Shown here one piece after another: positions 46,554 through 59,271 of a DNA stretch of 64,000 nt (positions are counted from its first letter, which is position 1; each line of letters opens with the position of its first letter). The stretch spans positions 11,284,001 through 11,348,000 of the forward strand of contig JAHCVI010000001.1 of NCBI GenBank assembly GCA_019096155.1. Reading direction: 5' to 3'. The stretch comes from Staphylotrichum longicolle. Its lineage: Eukaryota; Ascomycota; Sordariomycetes; Sordariales; Chaetomiaceae. The notes beneath the pieces are model-generated. The model saw only the letters and a program-made list of their open reading frames with translations, was not told where the DNA came from and searched no databases. Both the position numbers and the translations under genes were made by a program.

Positions 46554-49285
46554 CTACCTCCCAGTCCGTAACGGCCTCGCCTCCTCCTCCTCAGACTCAT
46601 CATCATCGTCATCGTCGTCCCCCACCACATGATGCTCCTCCTCCTCCTCCCTCCCCAATCCCCTCCGCTTCTCACTTATCCTGCCCCTCCCACTACTGCC
46701 CCCCTCACTCGACTCCTCACTCGCCCTCCGATCCCGATACCCGCCCGCGGCCGCGACGTCCCCAAAATCATCGCTGTCGTCGTCATCATCATCCTCACCG
46801 TCGCTGCTCTCCCCGGCAAACGCATCATACAGCTCGCCGCGCGCGTCCGCCCGCCGCCCGCACCGCCGCGCCGCCCGCTCCCCGCGCCGGGGACGGCGGC
46901 AGCGTTCTTTTCGCCGCTCGCGAGCCCCTCGGCCTCCTCGTCGTCCAACAGTTCAAACTCGTAGTCGTTGCGCGGGTTGTTGCGCAGGCGCCTGCGGCGC
47001 GCGAGGTAGAAGTAGACGCCCAGCCCGGAGCAGAAGAGCACGATGAGCACGAGCGAGCCGTAGATCCAGGCCTGCGTCGCGGCGGACACGCCAAAGGTGG
47101 GCAGGAAGGACGGGAGCCAGGTGCTGGTGGTGTTGCCCGCGGCCAAGGAGGACTCTGGCGTCGGGGGGCGTGGTTTGGTTGGAGCCGGCTTCGTCGTCGT
47201 CGTCGGCCGGGAGGCGGGTGGGTTTGCTGTTAACCGGGCGATTGGGGACGTCAGTGGCGTCGGCGGGGACGGTCGAGGAGGAAGGGTCGGTGGCTGGCGG
47301 GATGGTGGTGAAGGTGGCCGGGAGAGTGGTGGTGGCGATGAGGGCGTGGTCGTTGTCGTCTTCCTCGGTGGGCATGGGGAGGAGGGTCGCCTTGGAGGCG
47401 TCGCGGGACTCGCCCCAGAGCTTGAGGTGCCAGTCGACGAACTTGCCGGAAAACTCATTCACGTTGGTATCTTTTACGACGATGGTCCAGGTGCCGACGC
47501 CAGATTCGCCCCTGGGAGGTGTTAGTGGGGGAAGTTTTACTTTGGGGACAGGAGGGAAAGAGCTCACCAGTGAACCACGCTCATGAAGGTCCAGTCGTCG
47601 TAGCCCTCGGTGGAGTCGTCGAGCTTGCGCGTGACGGACAGATGGCTGACGATTTTGTTCGGGCTGATGAGATCAACGCTGATGTCGCCGCGCCGCCCGT
47701 GCTCGACGTTCATCGTCACGGTAACATGCTCGAGACGCTCCAGGTTGGCGTCCTTGAGCATGGCCTCGGTCACCTCGAACCCGACAGCGACGCCCTTATC
47801 ACCCTGCGGGATGGCCTGGTTGACGTGGATCCAGGGCGAGTAGAACCAGGCCTGCGGCTTCACCTTCTTCCACGTCTTGGCGGCCTCGACGATGGCGTAC
47901 GTGTCCAGCTTGCCGTACCCAAAGGTGTGGCTGAACTTCTTGCCGATCGTGGTGTCCTGGTAGTCGCCCGAGTCCAGGTTGATGGGGACAGCAGTGTCCA
48001 TAGCAAGGTACTGCATGTCGCGCCACGACAGGTCCGGGCGGACCTCGAGGGCCAGGGCAAAGATGCCCGCGGCGAGCGGGGCGGCCGCCGAGGTGCCGCC
48101 GTGGCCGTTGGAGCAGGCGTTTTGACCGACATCTGTGGTGTGGATCGCGTCGCCGCTGCCGCTCGAGTAGGTCACGACCAGGCCGGCGGAGCACTTCTCC
48201 GAGTAGTACGGGTGCAAGCCCTTGCGGTCGATGGCGCCGACCGTGATGCTGTAGATGCTGTTGGTGTAGCCGTCAAAGTTGCAGTTATCTTCATTTTGAG
48301 CGCCGTTGCCGCTAGCAAATACGTAGATGGAGCCCAGGCCTTGGCGGCCGTTCTGCACGGCGTTCAGCATGGCGCGGCGGATGAGAATGCCAGGGGCATC
48401 CATGCTCTTGCCATCGTCTGGGGGTCCCCACGAGCACGAGTAGATCTCGTTGTGCTGGAAGTCGTAGTTCATGGCTATGGCTTCATCGGCGTCCGAGATC
48501 AGCTTCGACAAGATGCGAAGACCGGCGATCTTGGAGTCGTAGGCGACACCCACGCCGCAGACATGGTTCTTGGCGGCCGAGACCTCGCCGGCGCATCGGG
48601 TGCCGTGCCTGTCGTCTGAAAGGCGGGGCCTCGGCTCGTCGGTCTTGTCGTTGAAGTCGTACGAGCCGGCGGCGTAGTAGTTCGGCTTGAGGTCGTCGCT
48701 GTACATGTCCAGGCCGTCGTCGACGATGGCAACGGTGGTGTTCCGGCCCGTGATGCCCTGCAGCCACACGCCCGTCACGTTGACGTCGTGGCCGACCTGG
48801 ACCGTGTTGAACAGGTGCCATTGCTCGTGGAAGATGGGATCTGTGATCTGCAGCGTCTGCGCAATATCCTTCTGCGCTTGGACGGCGGCCGGCACGCCTT
48901 GGTCCACGGCCCTCTGGGGGGGAGGGCCTCGTTGTTTGGGGACCATGCGCTTCTCCCACGGCTTGCGCAACCTCTGCTTTTCTGAGAAGAGCACACCGTC
49001 TAGCGCATGCCTCTCGCCGAGCGCCCGCCTCTTTCGTCTCTGGGTCAACTCCCGCTTGACAACATCGTGTTCTGCCCTCGTCGCGGCGAATAAGTGGTGG
49101 TCTTTCAGTTCGCCCAGGGGTCCCTCGTGGGAGAGCCCCAGGCTCTTCGCTACCTCGAGGGGCGATGTGTCTGCATCGAGATGGAGCACGTAGTAGTCGT
49201 TTGCGTCCCAATTCCGGGGGAGGACATGGGATGCTGCCGCGAGGGTGGCGAGACCCAGCAGCGTTGCGCCAGACCAGATCTTCAT
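46554..49285 (-). CDS. KEX2: Kexin, Golgi proprotein-processing serine protease
   Basis: Subtilisin-type endoprotease that cuts secreted precursors after Lys-Arg/Arg-Arg in the late Golgi. Exons 49285-47568 and 47511-46554 with a 56-nt intron, about 891 aa. In order: signal peptide (IWSGATLLGLATLAAAS), a pro-region with dibasic sites (RRKRRALGER, WEKRMVPKQR), the catalytic domain with Asp in AIVDDGLDMYSDDL, His in DDRHGTRCAGE, oxyanion Asn region SCSWGPPDDGKSMD and Ser in GHGGTSAAAPLAAGIF. The P domain, a Thr/Pro-rich stalk, one membrane segment (WIYGSLVLIVLFCSGLGVYF) and a very acidic cytosolic tail follow. The frame changes at a six-G run (47163-47168, stalk) and returns by an opposite shift between about 46930 and 46835. 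The net is zero, which fits sequence indels. Stop TAG 46556-46554. Confidence 0.93.
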
Positions 49286-51402
49286 GGTTTCGGAGAGTCG
49301 AGGGCAGAGCGCACCTCGATGAACCCGGGGCGCGGGTGCTAGCGTCGGTGGTCGCGGACAGGAATCGGGAACATGTATAGGTAGCTGGGTGGTGGCAAAT
49401 CGCTGACAGCTGGGCCGTTTGCGTTGCTGTCGGGTAGATAGGTACGGAGGAGTAGTTGTTGTCGAGACGGCAGTTTGTCAAGACGGCAGTCGCACGGCCG
49501 GGGGGACGCAGTTGGAGATGCGAGACGGAGCTGTGTCAGATTTGCAGCTGCAACCTGGAACTCTCGTCGGTGCGAGCCAAGAGGAGAAAAAGGGTCTGTG
49601 GCAATGGTTCAGAGCCAAGACTAGGTAGGGAAAACCCGCCGTTTCAAACCCTCCGAGAAGGAAAAAAAGAATGGGAGGAGAGACCGATCTTGAAACGGCA
49701 CATGGAGCAGACCAGCGGAAACAATCCCCTTTTCCCAAAGACGATGGCGCGTCTTTGAAGTGGAGAGGTGGCCTCGCAGTGCGGTGCAGGTGGCAGCCGT
49801 GGCAGCCGTGGCAGCGTCAAACAGCCACTGAGCCACCACTCCGAGACAGCGGCCAAGCTGTTGCACGGAATGCGGCGTCGCAATCTGGCAGGCAGATCCC
49901 TGGCTAGCGGGCCAGAAAGGTGCCTGTATAAGCCCCGAATCGGCAGCCAATGGCACATTGTTCCGCTCGGATGCCCGAGCCGATCCATCTCGCGGCTCTT
50001 GCCAGCTGAAGCAGCCGAAAGCTGCGACCAGTGCCAAATTTGGAACCAGCAAAGTGTAAGACGGCGTCAAGTTCACCTTGATCTCTCGCCCAACTCCCAT
50101 TTCCTTGCAAAGGTCTCTGCAGCAGCATATTTCAGTCCAGACCGCTGCATAGCCATTCCTATTTCAACCTCCTCCAAATACCCAAGGGAGGATTGCGGTG
50201 ACGTTGACGCTTATTAAGTCCCAGACACAAGCTCCGCTTTGTTTGCTGCTGACTTTGACAATGGCACAGCCGGGTCTTTGACCGACTCCAACAAGAAGGA
50301 GCTTGGCGTTTATCACTTGAATTGCCACGTTGCCTTTAAGCCATTGAGAGATGGTTCGTCTCGCAAACCTCTCGCGTTGACTGTCTGCTAGCTCGACTCT
50401 GGGAAACGCACTCAACTGAAGTTCAGGCAGAAGTGCTACTCCATATGACGAAAACTCGACGCCGGACTTGGGACTCGGCGAGCTTGGCCGATCCAGAGAA
50501 GGCGACAATAAAGCATACAGTCGGGCACCAAGGTGGCATGCTGTAGAACCTGAAGACACAGCAGTGGACAGAGCAGTTTTGGGCTCACGCTGCCTAAGAA
50601 CGTATCACCCTTGCTCTACCTGCGGTGTCCCTGATGTCAGGCATGCGACACCGGGGATGGAAGAGACCTACCCGAAAAATGGTAGGACACGAGGCGCTGT
50701 CTTCATCGGTTGACAAAGCTCTCGCCGGCTCCGACCTCTGCTTGCTCAGTCGTCCGATATTGGTCCCTTGAATGCTGACCCATCGGTTCATCCCGTCTCC
50801 ATGTGGGCGCCATGTGCGTCTGGTGTGGAATGCAAACGGGCCGCCTTGCGTCGCCCTGTGCTGCGCTGCGTCTGGCAGACACCGAGTGGTGCTGGCCGAG
50901 ACAAGTTGTCATCACCCGAGTCTGCTGTCGAAACGTCCAAAGCCTTCCCTCCAATGCTGCGAACAAATCGGCAACCAGCCACCAGCATTTCGGCATTGCG
51001 CAAGAAACCAAGATGGCTCAGGATGGATCCAAGGATGTTGACAAAAACCCCAGTCCCGCCGCGCAGTGACATGACATGGCCTTGCCAGCCTGCCAAGCAC
51101 GCCGAAGCTGTGGGCTTCCCGCCTTCCGAATTTTGAGACCCCTGTGCGGCCCAAACGATTTCTGGCAGCAGCGCACACCACGCAGCCAATGCCAGCCATG
51201 GACCCCTGGCCGAGTCCCCAACTCGGCAGCCCAACCACGCCAAGACAGATCTTTCCGCCCAAGCTTCCCCAGCCAAGTCTGGCGCTGGGCCCACTGCCCG
51301 CCTTCCCTCCAGCTCACACCTGGCAGCTCTCCCCGGCTCCCGGCTTGCCGCCAGGCCCATCCCGGCCACCTCTGTCGAGTGAACTTGTAAATAATTAGCA
51401 CA

Positions 51403-51409
51403 TATAAAT
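51403..51409 (+). promoter_or_regulatory. TATA-like element upstream of the PhoD-like gene
   Basis: TATAAAT about 400 bp before the ATG at 51813. Position suggests a long leader if used; no other support. Confidence 0.25.
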
Positions 51410-51604
51410 GGCGGACAGCCCTGCCTCCCCTGCTGCCCTGCTGCCCTGACGTGCGCTGGTCACGGCTGCTTGAGCCCGAGGTGCATGTGTCTGCAGAATA
51501 TTGGCGCATTATGGCAACCCGCAGCTCGTAGCTCGTGGACGAATGGGCACGCTTGAACACCACTAACGACGAGCGGTCAGCAGCACACTACACCACACCT
51601 GACA

Positions 51605-51644
51605 CAGGACAAGTCAGGACGAGCCAGGACAAGTCAGGACGAGT
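51605..51644 (+). repeat. 20-bp tandem duplication in the PhoD-like gene leader
   Basis: Two adjacent copies of a 20-bp unit beginning CAGGACAAGTC, differing only at the last base. They lie about 170 bp before the ATG. Confidence 0.9.
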
Positions 51645-51812
51645 CGAGGCAAGAGCCCTCCCGAGACAGCCTGGCGCCGCGCCGGCACCGAATCCACGCT
51701 TCCAGATTCCGCTGAGACTTTCACTTGCCCCCTTCCACGCCCATACCCGCCTCCACCGCGGTGCGGCCTCCACATCGACGCCTCGCGCGAACCCAACCGC
51801 CCACCGTCCAAC

Positions 51813-54800
51813 ATGTCGGCTCCCTACTGGGGCCAGCTCCCACCCCCCAAGTCGGGCCAAACCAGAGCCCGCCGTCTGTCCGATGACCTGGGTCCGCCCC
51901 CAGACCACCGCCAGTCATTGGACGGCCCGGGCCAGGGACCGGGCCAGGGACCGCCGAGATCGAATCGCATTTCCGTCCAGACTACAAAATCCGATGCGCC
52001 GACCGACTCGACCCTGAGCCCCTTTGCGTCACCAACCGCCTCGAGCTTCCAGGGCCAGGGCCTCACTCCGCGACCGCCGTCTCTGCCCTACGGCGCAAAC
52101 CAATACCCCCCCGAGCTCATCGAGAACCGCCGCCGGCGCAGGAGCCGGAACCAGGAGCAGGACGACGACTATGCCGCCGTGACTGGCCCGCCACCCCCCG
52201 CCGCTCCCGACGCACCCCGCGCTCCGCCGTCGAGCTCCAAGTACCCGCCTGCGAGCGGCGGACAGCCACACCCACACCACCCGGCGCCGCCGCTAGGAAT
52301 TGGCCATCCAGCCAGGAGGATGGAGGACGACGGCACCAACCCAGCCCCGGCCCGGGCTCGAAACACAACACTCGAAGAGTCTGCCATGCCGCGACCCCAG
52401 AGGGTCGGCACAGATCCCACCCTCGGCAGGAATTCCCCCCTGTCCAACACGGGTCGACGGAGATCGTCTGCTGCCGAGCAGTCGCTGCAGAGGAGCGCAA
52501 GGAGGACCTCGACCAACAGCTCGACAGACCGCCCAAAAACGTTCACAGACGTCCGCTCCCCGCTGCAGAGGCTTGAGCTGACGCTCGACAGCATCACCAA
52601 AGAGGACAAGCGGGCGCGCGTCGAGGCTGCCGAGAGGGCTGCACGCGAGAGGGCAGCCGGGAAAGTCGCCCAACCCCAAGGCGAGAAGAGCCCGCAGCAA
52701 GTCCGCTTCCGAGAGCGACGGCCGTCCGTGTCAGCCGGAGACGCTCCGGTCGTGCCCATCACGCCATCGAAACCGGCGCGAGATACCCCTGGCAGGAACG
52801 GCCCCCTTTCGCAACATCCTCCCAGCGAAGGCCGGAGAGACAGCACAACCGGTGGCCCATCTCCGAGAGCTGTCCCCGAATCTCGCATTCCCGTCCCCGT
52901 CCAACCGTCCGGGATCCCGCAGCGCAACCTTAGCTTCCGCGAGCGCGCAGCGAGGAATGACGTTCCCCTGCCCAACGGTCTCGAGTCGCCTGCCTCGCAG
53001 CAGGCGACCCCTACAGCGGCGCCGCCGCCGAACGGGCCGACCCCGCCGAGGAGTGGCAGCAACAAGCTTAAGAAGAACCCGCCGAACCACCCTTGGCCGA
53101 ATCGCATATCTGAGTCGGACGAGATCTACAACGCAGGCGATGTGGCTGCTCGCAGCCCGCAGGTTGCAGGCGGACCCGCGGCGCCTGTGACCCCAAAAGG
53201 CGCCCAACCTCCTCCACAACACCACTTCGAGTCGCCGGTGAGGGGATCTCACTCGCATGATCCCCAAGTGCTTGACGATGACTTTGCCGATGACTTTATG
53301 GCATACCCACCTTCCGGGAAACTGACCAAGGCACCCAGCCAACGAAAAGCAGACCAGATCCTCGGCCGCGTTCCGACACAGACAGCTGCAGTCAACGGCG
53401 TTCGACAGGCCGCCGTGTTCACGGCTTTGACCTCGCCCGCTGCCGCCACGGGCCCTCCGGCATACCCCGCGGCCGACACGGCCGGCGCGCCTCCCGTCGT
53501 CGCACATGGCGACCATCACGACTTTGTCGATGCTAACGGGCAGCGCCACCACGTGTCGGATCTCCTGTATCACGCCCGCGACAAGTTCCAGCCTGGCCAG
53601 GGCATCTTCAAGCCGAGCCCGTACCTCGACGAGTGGAAGAAGGCGACCGTCGGAGCCCTGTCGGGCGGCCTGCTCGACCTCGAAGATGTGCCGCCCGCGG
53701 TGGAAAAGAACACGGCGTGGTGGGAAGGATCGCAGGCGCGGCGGCGGAGCAACAGCCTGGGGAGCCGCCCCAAGAAGGCCGAGGCGTTTGAGGGGGAATA
53801 TGACGAGACAAACGGTACGCGTACCCCTAATCAGCAGGCATTCTACCCCAGCATCGGGGAGGTGCAGAGCGGTGACTTGCATGTGCTATCCACGAGCGAC
53901 CTCGGTCGTCCCTTTGAGCCCCAACACCTCGCTGCCCCGTCGAGGAGGGCCAAGGCCCGAGCTAAGCGATGGGACGGGTTGCGTCCCTTCAGCCCGAGTC
54001 CTTCTGCTGCGAGCGATTCCCAAGACAGCCTGGGCCGTTTCTCGTTGCGTAGCAACGACGCGGCCTTTTCCCGACAAGCAATGTCCTACTCTTGTACCAT
54101 GACCCTGCTTCTTTTGAAAAACTTGCTAGGTTTTGCGCGGAGCCGTGTGCTAACTTGACGTGTCTCTGTAGCCCCTACACGGTTCAAGCCGCCGCTGTAC
54201 CTCAAGTGCGGCCCGCTGCTGAGATACTGCGGCATCCGCCACGAACGCGTGCCGAACCGGTCGACGCACAACGGCGCTGTCGTAGACCGGGAGATCTGGA
54301 GGGGCTCGATCATGATCGTGACGACCGACGCCGACTCGTCCTACGACATCGCCCCCACGCTGAGACTGTTTGCCCAGCCGATCGAGCTGCTCCCCCCGCC
54401 CCCGAGAGAGATCCAGGGCGACGACCACCTGGCGCCCGAGTACGTCGATCCGATCGCGGGGCACCCGAAGCTCGGGCGAAAAGGAGAGACTCTCTATGTC
54501 AGGCCGGTGGACCACCTCGAGGAAGCCAAGGATGTCTCGCGCAACGAGACGGATGCCGGGCTCTTTGAAAAGTCAAAGAGCCCGCCAGAGGTCGCGCTCC
54601 CCGAGGGCGTGTCCGACCCCCCGGGCTCGTTTGCCGCCCGGAGGAAGCGCGCCGAGATGGACGGCGAGAAGGCCGGCAAGTACAAGGACGTCCGGGGGTT
54701 CAGGCTGCACGCCGAGCGCGGGTACACCTTTTGGCGGTTCAACATCGAGGTCGAGCTGCGGGAGGCGCAGCAGCGGATCGCGTACCGCATCAACCGGGGC

Positions 54801-57131
54801 CCGTCGACGGGCTTCTGGGTGCCGGCCAAGGGCCAGAGCATGAACATCATGTTCTACAGCTGCAACGGCTTCAGCATGAGCGTCGAGACGGACGAGTTCA
54901 GCGGGCCCGACCCCATGTGGCGCGACGTGCTCAACACGCACCAGAGCCAGCCGTTCCACGTCATGGTCGGCGGCGGCGACCAGATCTACAACGACCGCTG
55001 CATGCAGGACACGACCATCTTCAAGGAGTGGCTGCTGATCAAGAACCCGCTGCACAAGCACAACGCGCCCTTCACCCCGGCCATGCAGGACGAGCTCGAG
55101 CGCTTCTACCTCGAGCGCTACGCCATGTGGTTCTCGCAGGGCCTGTTCGGCATGGCCAACGCCCAGATCCCCATGGTCAACATGTACGACGACCACGACA
55201 TCATCGACGGCTTCGGCTCGTACCCGCACCACTTTATGAACTCGCCCGTCTTCTCGGGCCTGGGCAACGTCGCCTTCAAGTATTACATGCTCTTCCAGCA
55301 CCAGAGCGTCGTCGCCGAGACGGAGAAGTCGGAGCCCAGCTGGGTCCTCGGCACGCAGCCCGGCCCTTACATCAACGAGCTCAGCCGCAGCCTGTTCATG
55401 TTCCTGGGCGGCAAGGTCGCGCTGCTGGCCGTCGATGCGCGCACCGAGCGCACCCGCGGCGAGGTGATCCGCGAGGATACGTGGAAGAAGATCATGGACC
55501 GGTGCTATGGGGAGATTGACAAGGGCAAGGTCGAGCACTTGCTGGTCCTGCTGGGCGTGCCCATTGCCTATCCGAGGCTCGTGTGGCTGGGAGAAATATG
55601 TGAGTTTTTTTTGTTTTTTTTTTTTTTTCGTTTTTCTTTTTTGAGGAGAGAAGCGTGAGGAGAGGAAAGTTCACTGACATGTCTCAGCTTGACGTCGCGG
55701 TCATGGACCCCGTCAAGGCGCTTGCCAAGCTGGGCATGTTTGGCGGCTTGCTAAACCGGTTTGACGGCGGCGTCGAGGTTCTCGATGACCTCGACGACCA
55801 CTGGACTGCCAAGAATCACAAGCGAGCGCAGTCTGGTGATTGAGGACCTGCAGGACCTGGCGGCCGACAAGTCGGTCCGCGTGACGATCCTGAGGTGAGT
55901 GCCGCCGAACCCCAACCTCTTGAGTCTCAAACTGACCTTCCCCAGCGGCGACGTCCACCTCGCAGCCATCGGGCAGTTCTACTCGAACCCCAAGTTCGGC
56001 CTGGCCAAGCACAAGGACTTCCGGTACATGCCCAACGTCATCTCGTCCGCCATCGTCAACACGCCTCCGCCGGACCTGCTCGCGGACGTGCTCAACAAGC
56101 GCAACAAGGTGCACCATTTCGACAAGGAGACGGACGAGGACATGATCCCCATCTTCGCCCACGGCGTCGACGGCAAAGCCCGCAACAACAAGCACCTCCT
56201 CCCGCACCGCAACTGGTGCGCCATCCGCGAGTACGTCCCCGGCCACACCCCGCCGCCCACCCCGTCCCACTCAGCCTACGACCTCTCCCCGCTGGGCTCG
56301 CCCACCGGAGCCGGAGGTGGAGCCCTCGTCCGCCGCCGCAGCACCGCCGGAAGCATCTTCCGCCGGCTGTCCCTGTCGCGCTCCAAGACCAACACCGCCG
56401 TCAGCCCCGACGGCGCGGGCGCGCCTCAGACCCCCAAGGACCGCTCGCGCCCGCCCATCTCGGGCGGCGGCCTGCTGCGGTCCTTCTCCCGGCGCGCGGG
56501 CGTCGCGAGCGCGGACGAGGTCGGCCGGCCTCCTGTGTCGTCTCCGCAGGGACAGCAGCAGCAGCACGCCAAACCGCCCGGGTTTTTGAAGCGAACGCTG
56601 TCTGGGTCGGCGGTGCCGGGCGGCGGAAAGGGTGAGAAGGGCGGGAGGTTTGGCGGGTTGTTCCGCCGGCGGAGTAGTGCGACCAAGCGAAGGGATGATG
56701 GGGGGATCAATGGGTCGTGGGGCCCGGAGACGGACGAGGACGATGATTATTATGATGACGAAGAGGAGGAGAGGTGGCGGTATGAGCAGCAGCGCGGCGG
56801 CGGTGGGCGGGCCGGCGGTGTGGGAATGCGTGGTGGGCTAGGCCCCCAGGGAGGAGGGAGCGAGGCTTATGGCAACGGGGAGTTTGACCAGGGTGATGAG
56901 AGTTATTTCTCTGTCAGGCCACACCACCGCCACAACCAGCAACAGCAGTATCAGCAGCAGCAGCAGCAGTACCCGCCGCCGGTCCCGCCCAAACCCAACA
57001 ACATGCCAACAACAAACCGCTTCTCACCCTCCTCCCACCCCCAAACCCTACCCCAACAACGCAGCAGCGCACATCCACCACCACCACAACATCACCACCA
57101 CCCCGGAGAAACACCCCCAACACCACCAAGG

Positions 57132-57173
<42 letters not shown>

Positions 57174-57629
57174 CAACAACAACAACAACAACAAGAACAA
57201 CAACAACAACAAGAACAACAACAAGGGCCAGAAACCGACCAAGACTTCGTCCCGACCCCCTTCCGCCGCGCACCCACCACCCTCTCGGTCAAGCAGCGCA
57301 AGAGCCAGCGCCCGCAGGACTACGCCGTCGACCTGCAGGGCGCGCTCGAGGTGACGCTCAACGTGGAGATCAGCCCCAAGGACCCCGGCGGCAGCACCGT
57401 GCCGTACCGGCTGGTCGTGCCGCGGCTGTGGTACGAGTATGACGGGGAGGATGGGGATGGCGATTTCGGTGCTGCTGGTGAAGGGGAGGGGGTGGTGCAG
57501 AGTGTAGGTTCGGGGCCGGGTCTACAAGTAGAGTCGGGGCAGGGATACGCGGAGGGCGGTGGTTATGGGGGTGCTTATGGTGGTGCGCCTGCGGGAGGGG
57601 AGAAGAAAGGGGGATCAAGAGGTTGTTGA
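51813..57629 (+). CDS. Large PhoD-like phosphatase with disordered N-terminus
   Basis: Metallophosphatase-like protein of unknown substrate. Exons: 51813-53814, 54172-55599, 55688-55894, 55946-57629. The first about 660 residues are disordered and Pro/Ser/Arg-rich. Conserved start SAPYWGQLPPPKSGQTRAR; later HHDFVDANGQRHHVSDLLYH. Catalytic part: FKPPLYLKCGPLLRYCG, VGGGDQIYND (metal ligands), QIPMVNMYDDHDIIDGFGSY, GTQPGPYINE, DDLDDHWTAKNHK and TILSGDVHLAAIGQFY. The tail is low-complexity with a CAA array, then VEVTLNVEISPKD-like strands and RLVVPRLWYEY. The frame is disturbed near 55590-55700 (expected ILTSR then VMDPVKAL) and near 55822 (before SERSLVIEDL). The end near 57600 may also be off by one, since the next frame gives GIKRLLSLRKGG with a stop at 57661. 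These look like homopolymer indels. Confidence 0.82.
53815..54171 (+). other. 357-nt first intron of the PhoD-like gene, mostly open in frame
   Basis: Donor GTACGC and acceptor TCTGTAG with branch GCTAACTTG. Splicing gives DETNAPTRFKPPLY, as expected. The intron length is a multiple of 3, and the exon 1 frame continues through it for 113 codons before TGA at 54156-54158. Confidence 0.55.
57132..57224 (+). repeat. CAA/ACA trinucleotide array inside the PhoD-like gene
   Basis: Nearly pure CAA repeats of about 90 nt with GAA interruptions. A local slip changes the codon read from ACA to CAA, so it encodes poly-Thr followed by poly-Gln with two Glu. Confidence 0.95.
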
Positions 57630-59271
57630 GTTTGAGGAAGGGTGGGGTGAAGGGGATGTGATTGATGATTTTGGTGAGTGGAACAGGGGAGGGCCGGGTT
57701 TGTCGGTTGGGGAATGTTTGTGATGTGATGAGAGATGATGAGGGATGGATCTATGATGAGGCTATGAATGATGGATGGATATGATACACGGAGCGGGATG
57801 CTTCGTATTTGGATCGTGTTTTGGGAAATATGCGGAGGAGTGGGTTTGTTCGTATTTGCATTTCATAGTTTTGGTTTTTCTTTTGTTTCAACTGTTGGTG
57901 TTGGTCACTTTGTGTTGGATTTTTCAGTTTACATGGTCCGAGGGGGTCAAAAGAGAGTACGGGGTGTATGAAGCAGCAGCAGTTTTTGGGTGTTTTGCAT
58001 TTTAGGTACTGTATAGTTTTTGGTTAGTTAGATGAGCAACATAGACGAACATGCTCCTTGGTGTACTCCAGAGACGGACGAGAAGCCGCGCATGGTTTCA
58101 CATCTCTCTCCCGTGTGTCTGTGTTGTGATCGCAAGTCCGCAACGAGTTGATGCAGACTCACGTCAGCCAAGCAGGTCACCAGCCACGTTTCTGGCCATC
58201 GTGGGGAGTTGAGAGCACCATGTTTTCGGGAGCACATTTCCGAAATGCTGCGCCACACACAAAGGTGGCGTCGATGAATCACAAGCCGTGTGACGTCACG
58301 CTGCGTAAGTGCCGGAGTCTTGCTCCAGCCAATGTTTGGCCTTCAAGGCCCGCCGGTGCAGATAATCTAAGATTAGGAACGACGGAACCTCGCTTTCGCA
58401 GGATCTCAGAGATCCACTAGCAGTCGCGGCGATGACGACCCTTCAATTCCATCCTTATCGAAGCTTTGTGGATGCCCCTTGGCGGCGCCACGATGTGCTT
58501 TCCAAGAAAGGCCAAGTTTGATGAAGCTTTTTGCTTGGCTGCTTGGCGGCGGCCGAGACATCGGACGGGATATTTTGTGATTTCCTCCAACACGACAGTC
58601 GACTGCTGGAACACGGCACATCAGAATGCCACTGCACGTGGTTAGGATTGAAGAGCTCAGCACCGCCTCAGCTAAACGAAGCTGCCGTCAAAGGCAAGGC
58701 TTCCCGAAGTTATCTTCCTGCAGGTGCCGGTAACGCTAGCTCCGGGCTTGATCCACTGCTCCTGTGCGCAAACCCAATCAGTGGCTGGTCAGTGTCAACG
58801 TGGTCGTAGCGGGTCAACACATCGAGGGCACGAGACATCCTGCCATCGATGATATGTGCCCAGACCAAAGTTCCAGTTGGACCCTTTGCATTTGACTGGA
58901 TCGATCCCAGTTTGGCTGGCCCGAGGCAGGAATCGTCGTGCCTGCCAAGTCAGAGCCGACCTTGGAATGCCAGGAAGCAGCAACTGGAACGTCCTTCCAC
59001 TTCATTGTCCAGGCCCCAACAAATTTATGGGTATCCCGGTTCCCGCTGTGGGGCGCCTGTCTGGGGCAAGCCCAATGTGGAATGATGCACTCGCGCGTGG
59101 CTGCGCCTGGCAGGGATGCCACGGTTTGGAGCTTCCTGGTATAAATCACCCGCCACAGCTCACTGATTCCTGCTTCCCTTTCCGCTTTCTCATCCAAGGA
59201 TCAGTCCGTCTGACCGCCATCCTCAAATCACGACCATCGCGTCGAGACTCGCCAAAACAACACCCAATTCG
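57630..59271. other. Intergenic between the PhoD-like and CAX genes
   Basis: The first 400 nt are T/G-rich, as expected of a 3' UTR. The rest is promoter DNA of the exchanger. No gene seen. Confidence 0.5.
59140..59146 (+). promoter_or_regulatory. TATA box candidate of the CAX gene
   Basis: TATAAAT at 126-132 bp before the ATG at 59272, a usual distance in fungi with a short leader. Confidence 0.4.

Larger units (their letters stand above)
49286..51812. other. 2.5-kb divergent promoter region of KEX2 and the PhoD-like gene
   Basis: No recognised coding frame. It contains short direct repeats (GGCAGCCGTG near 49794-49815, and the 20-bp pair at 51605-51644) and a TATA-like element at 51403. 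Confidence 0.5.
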
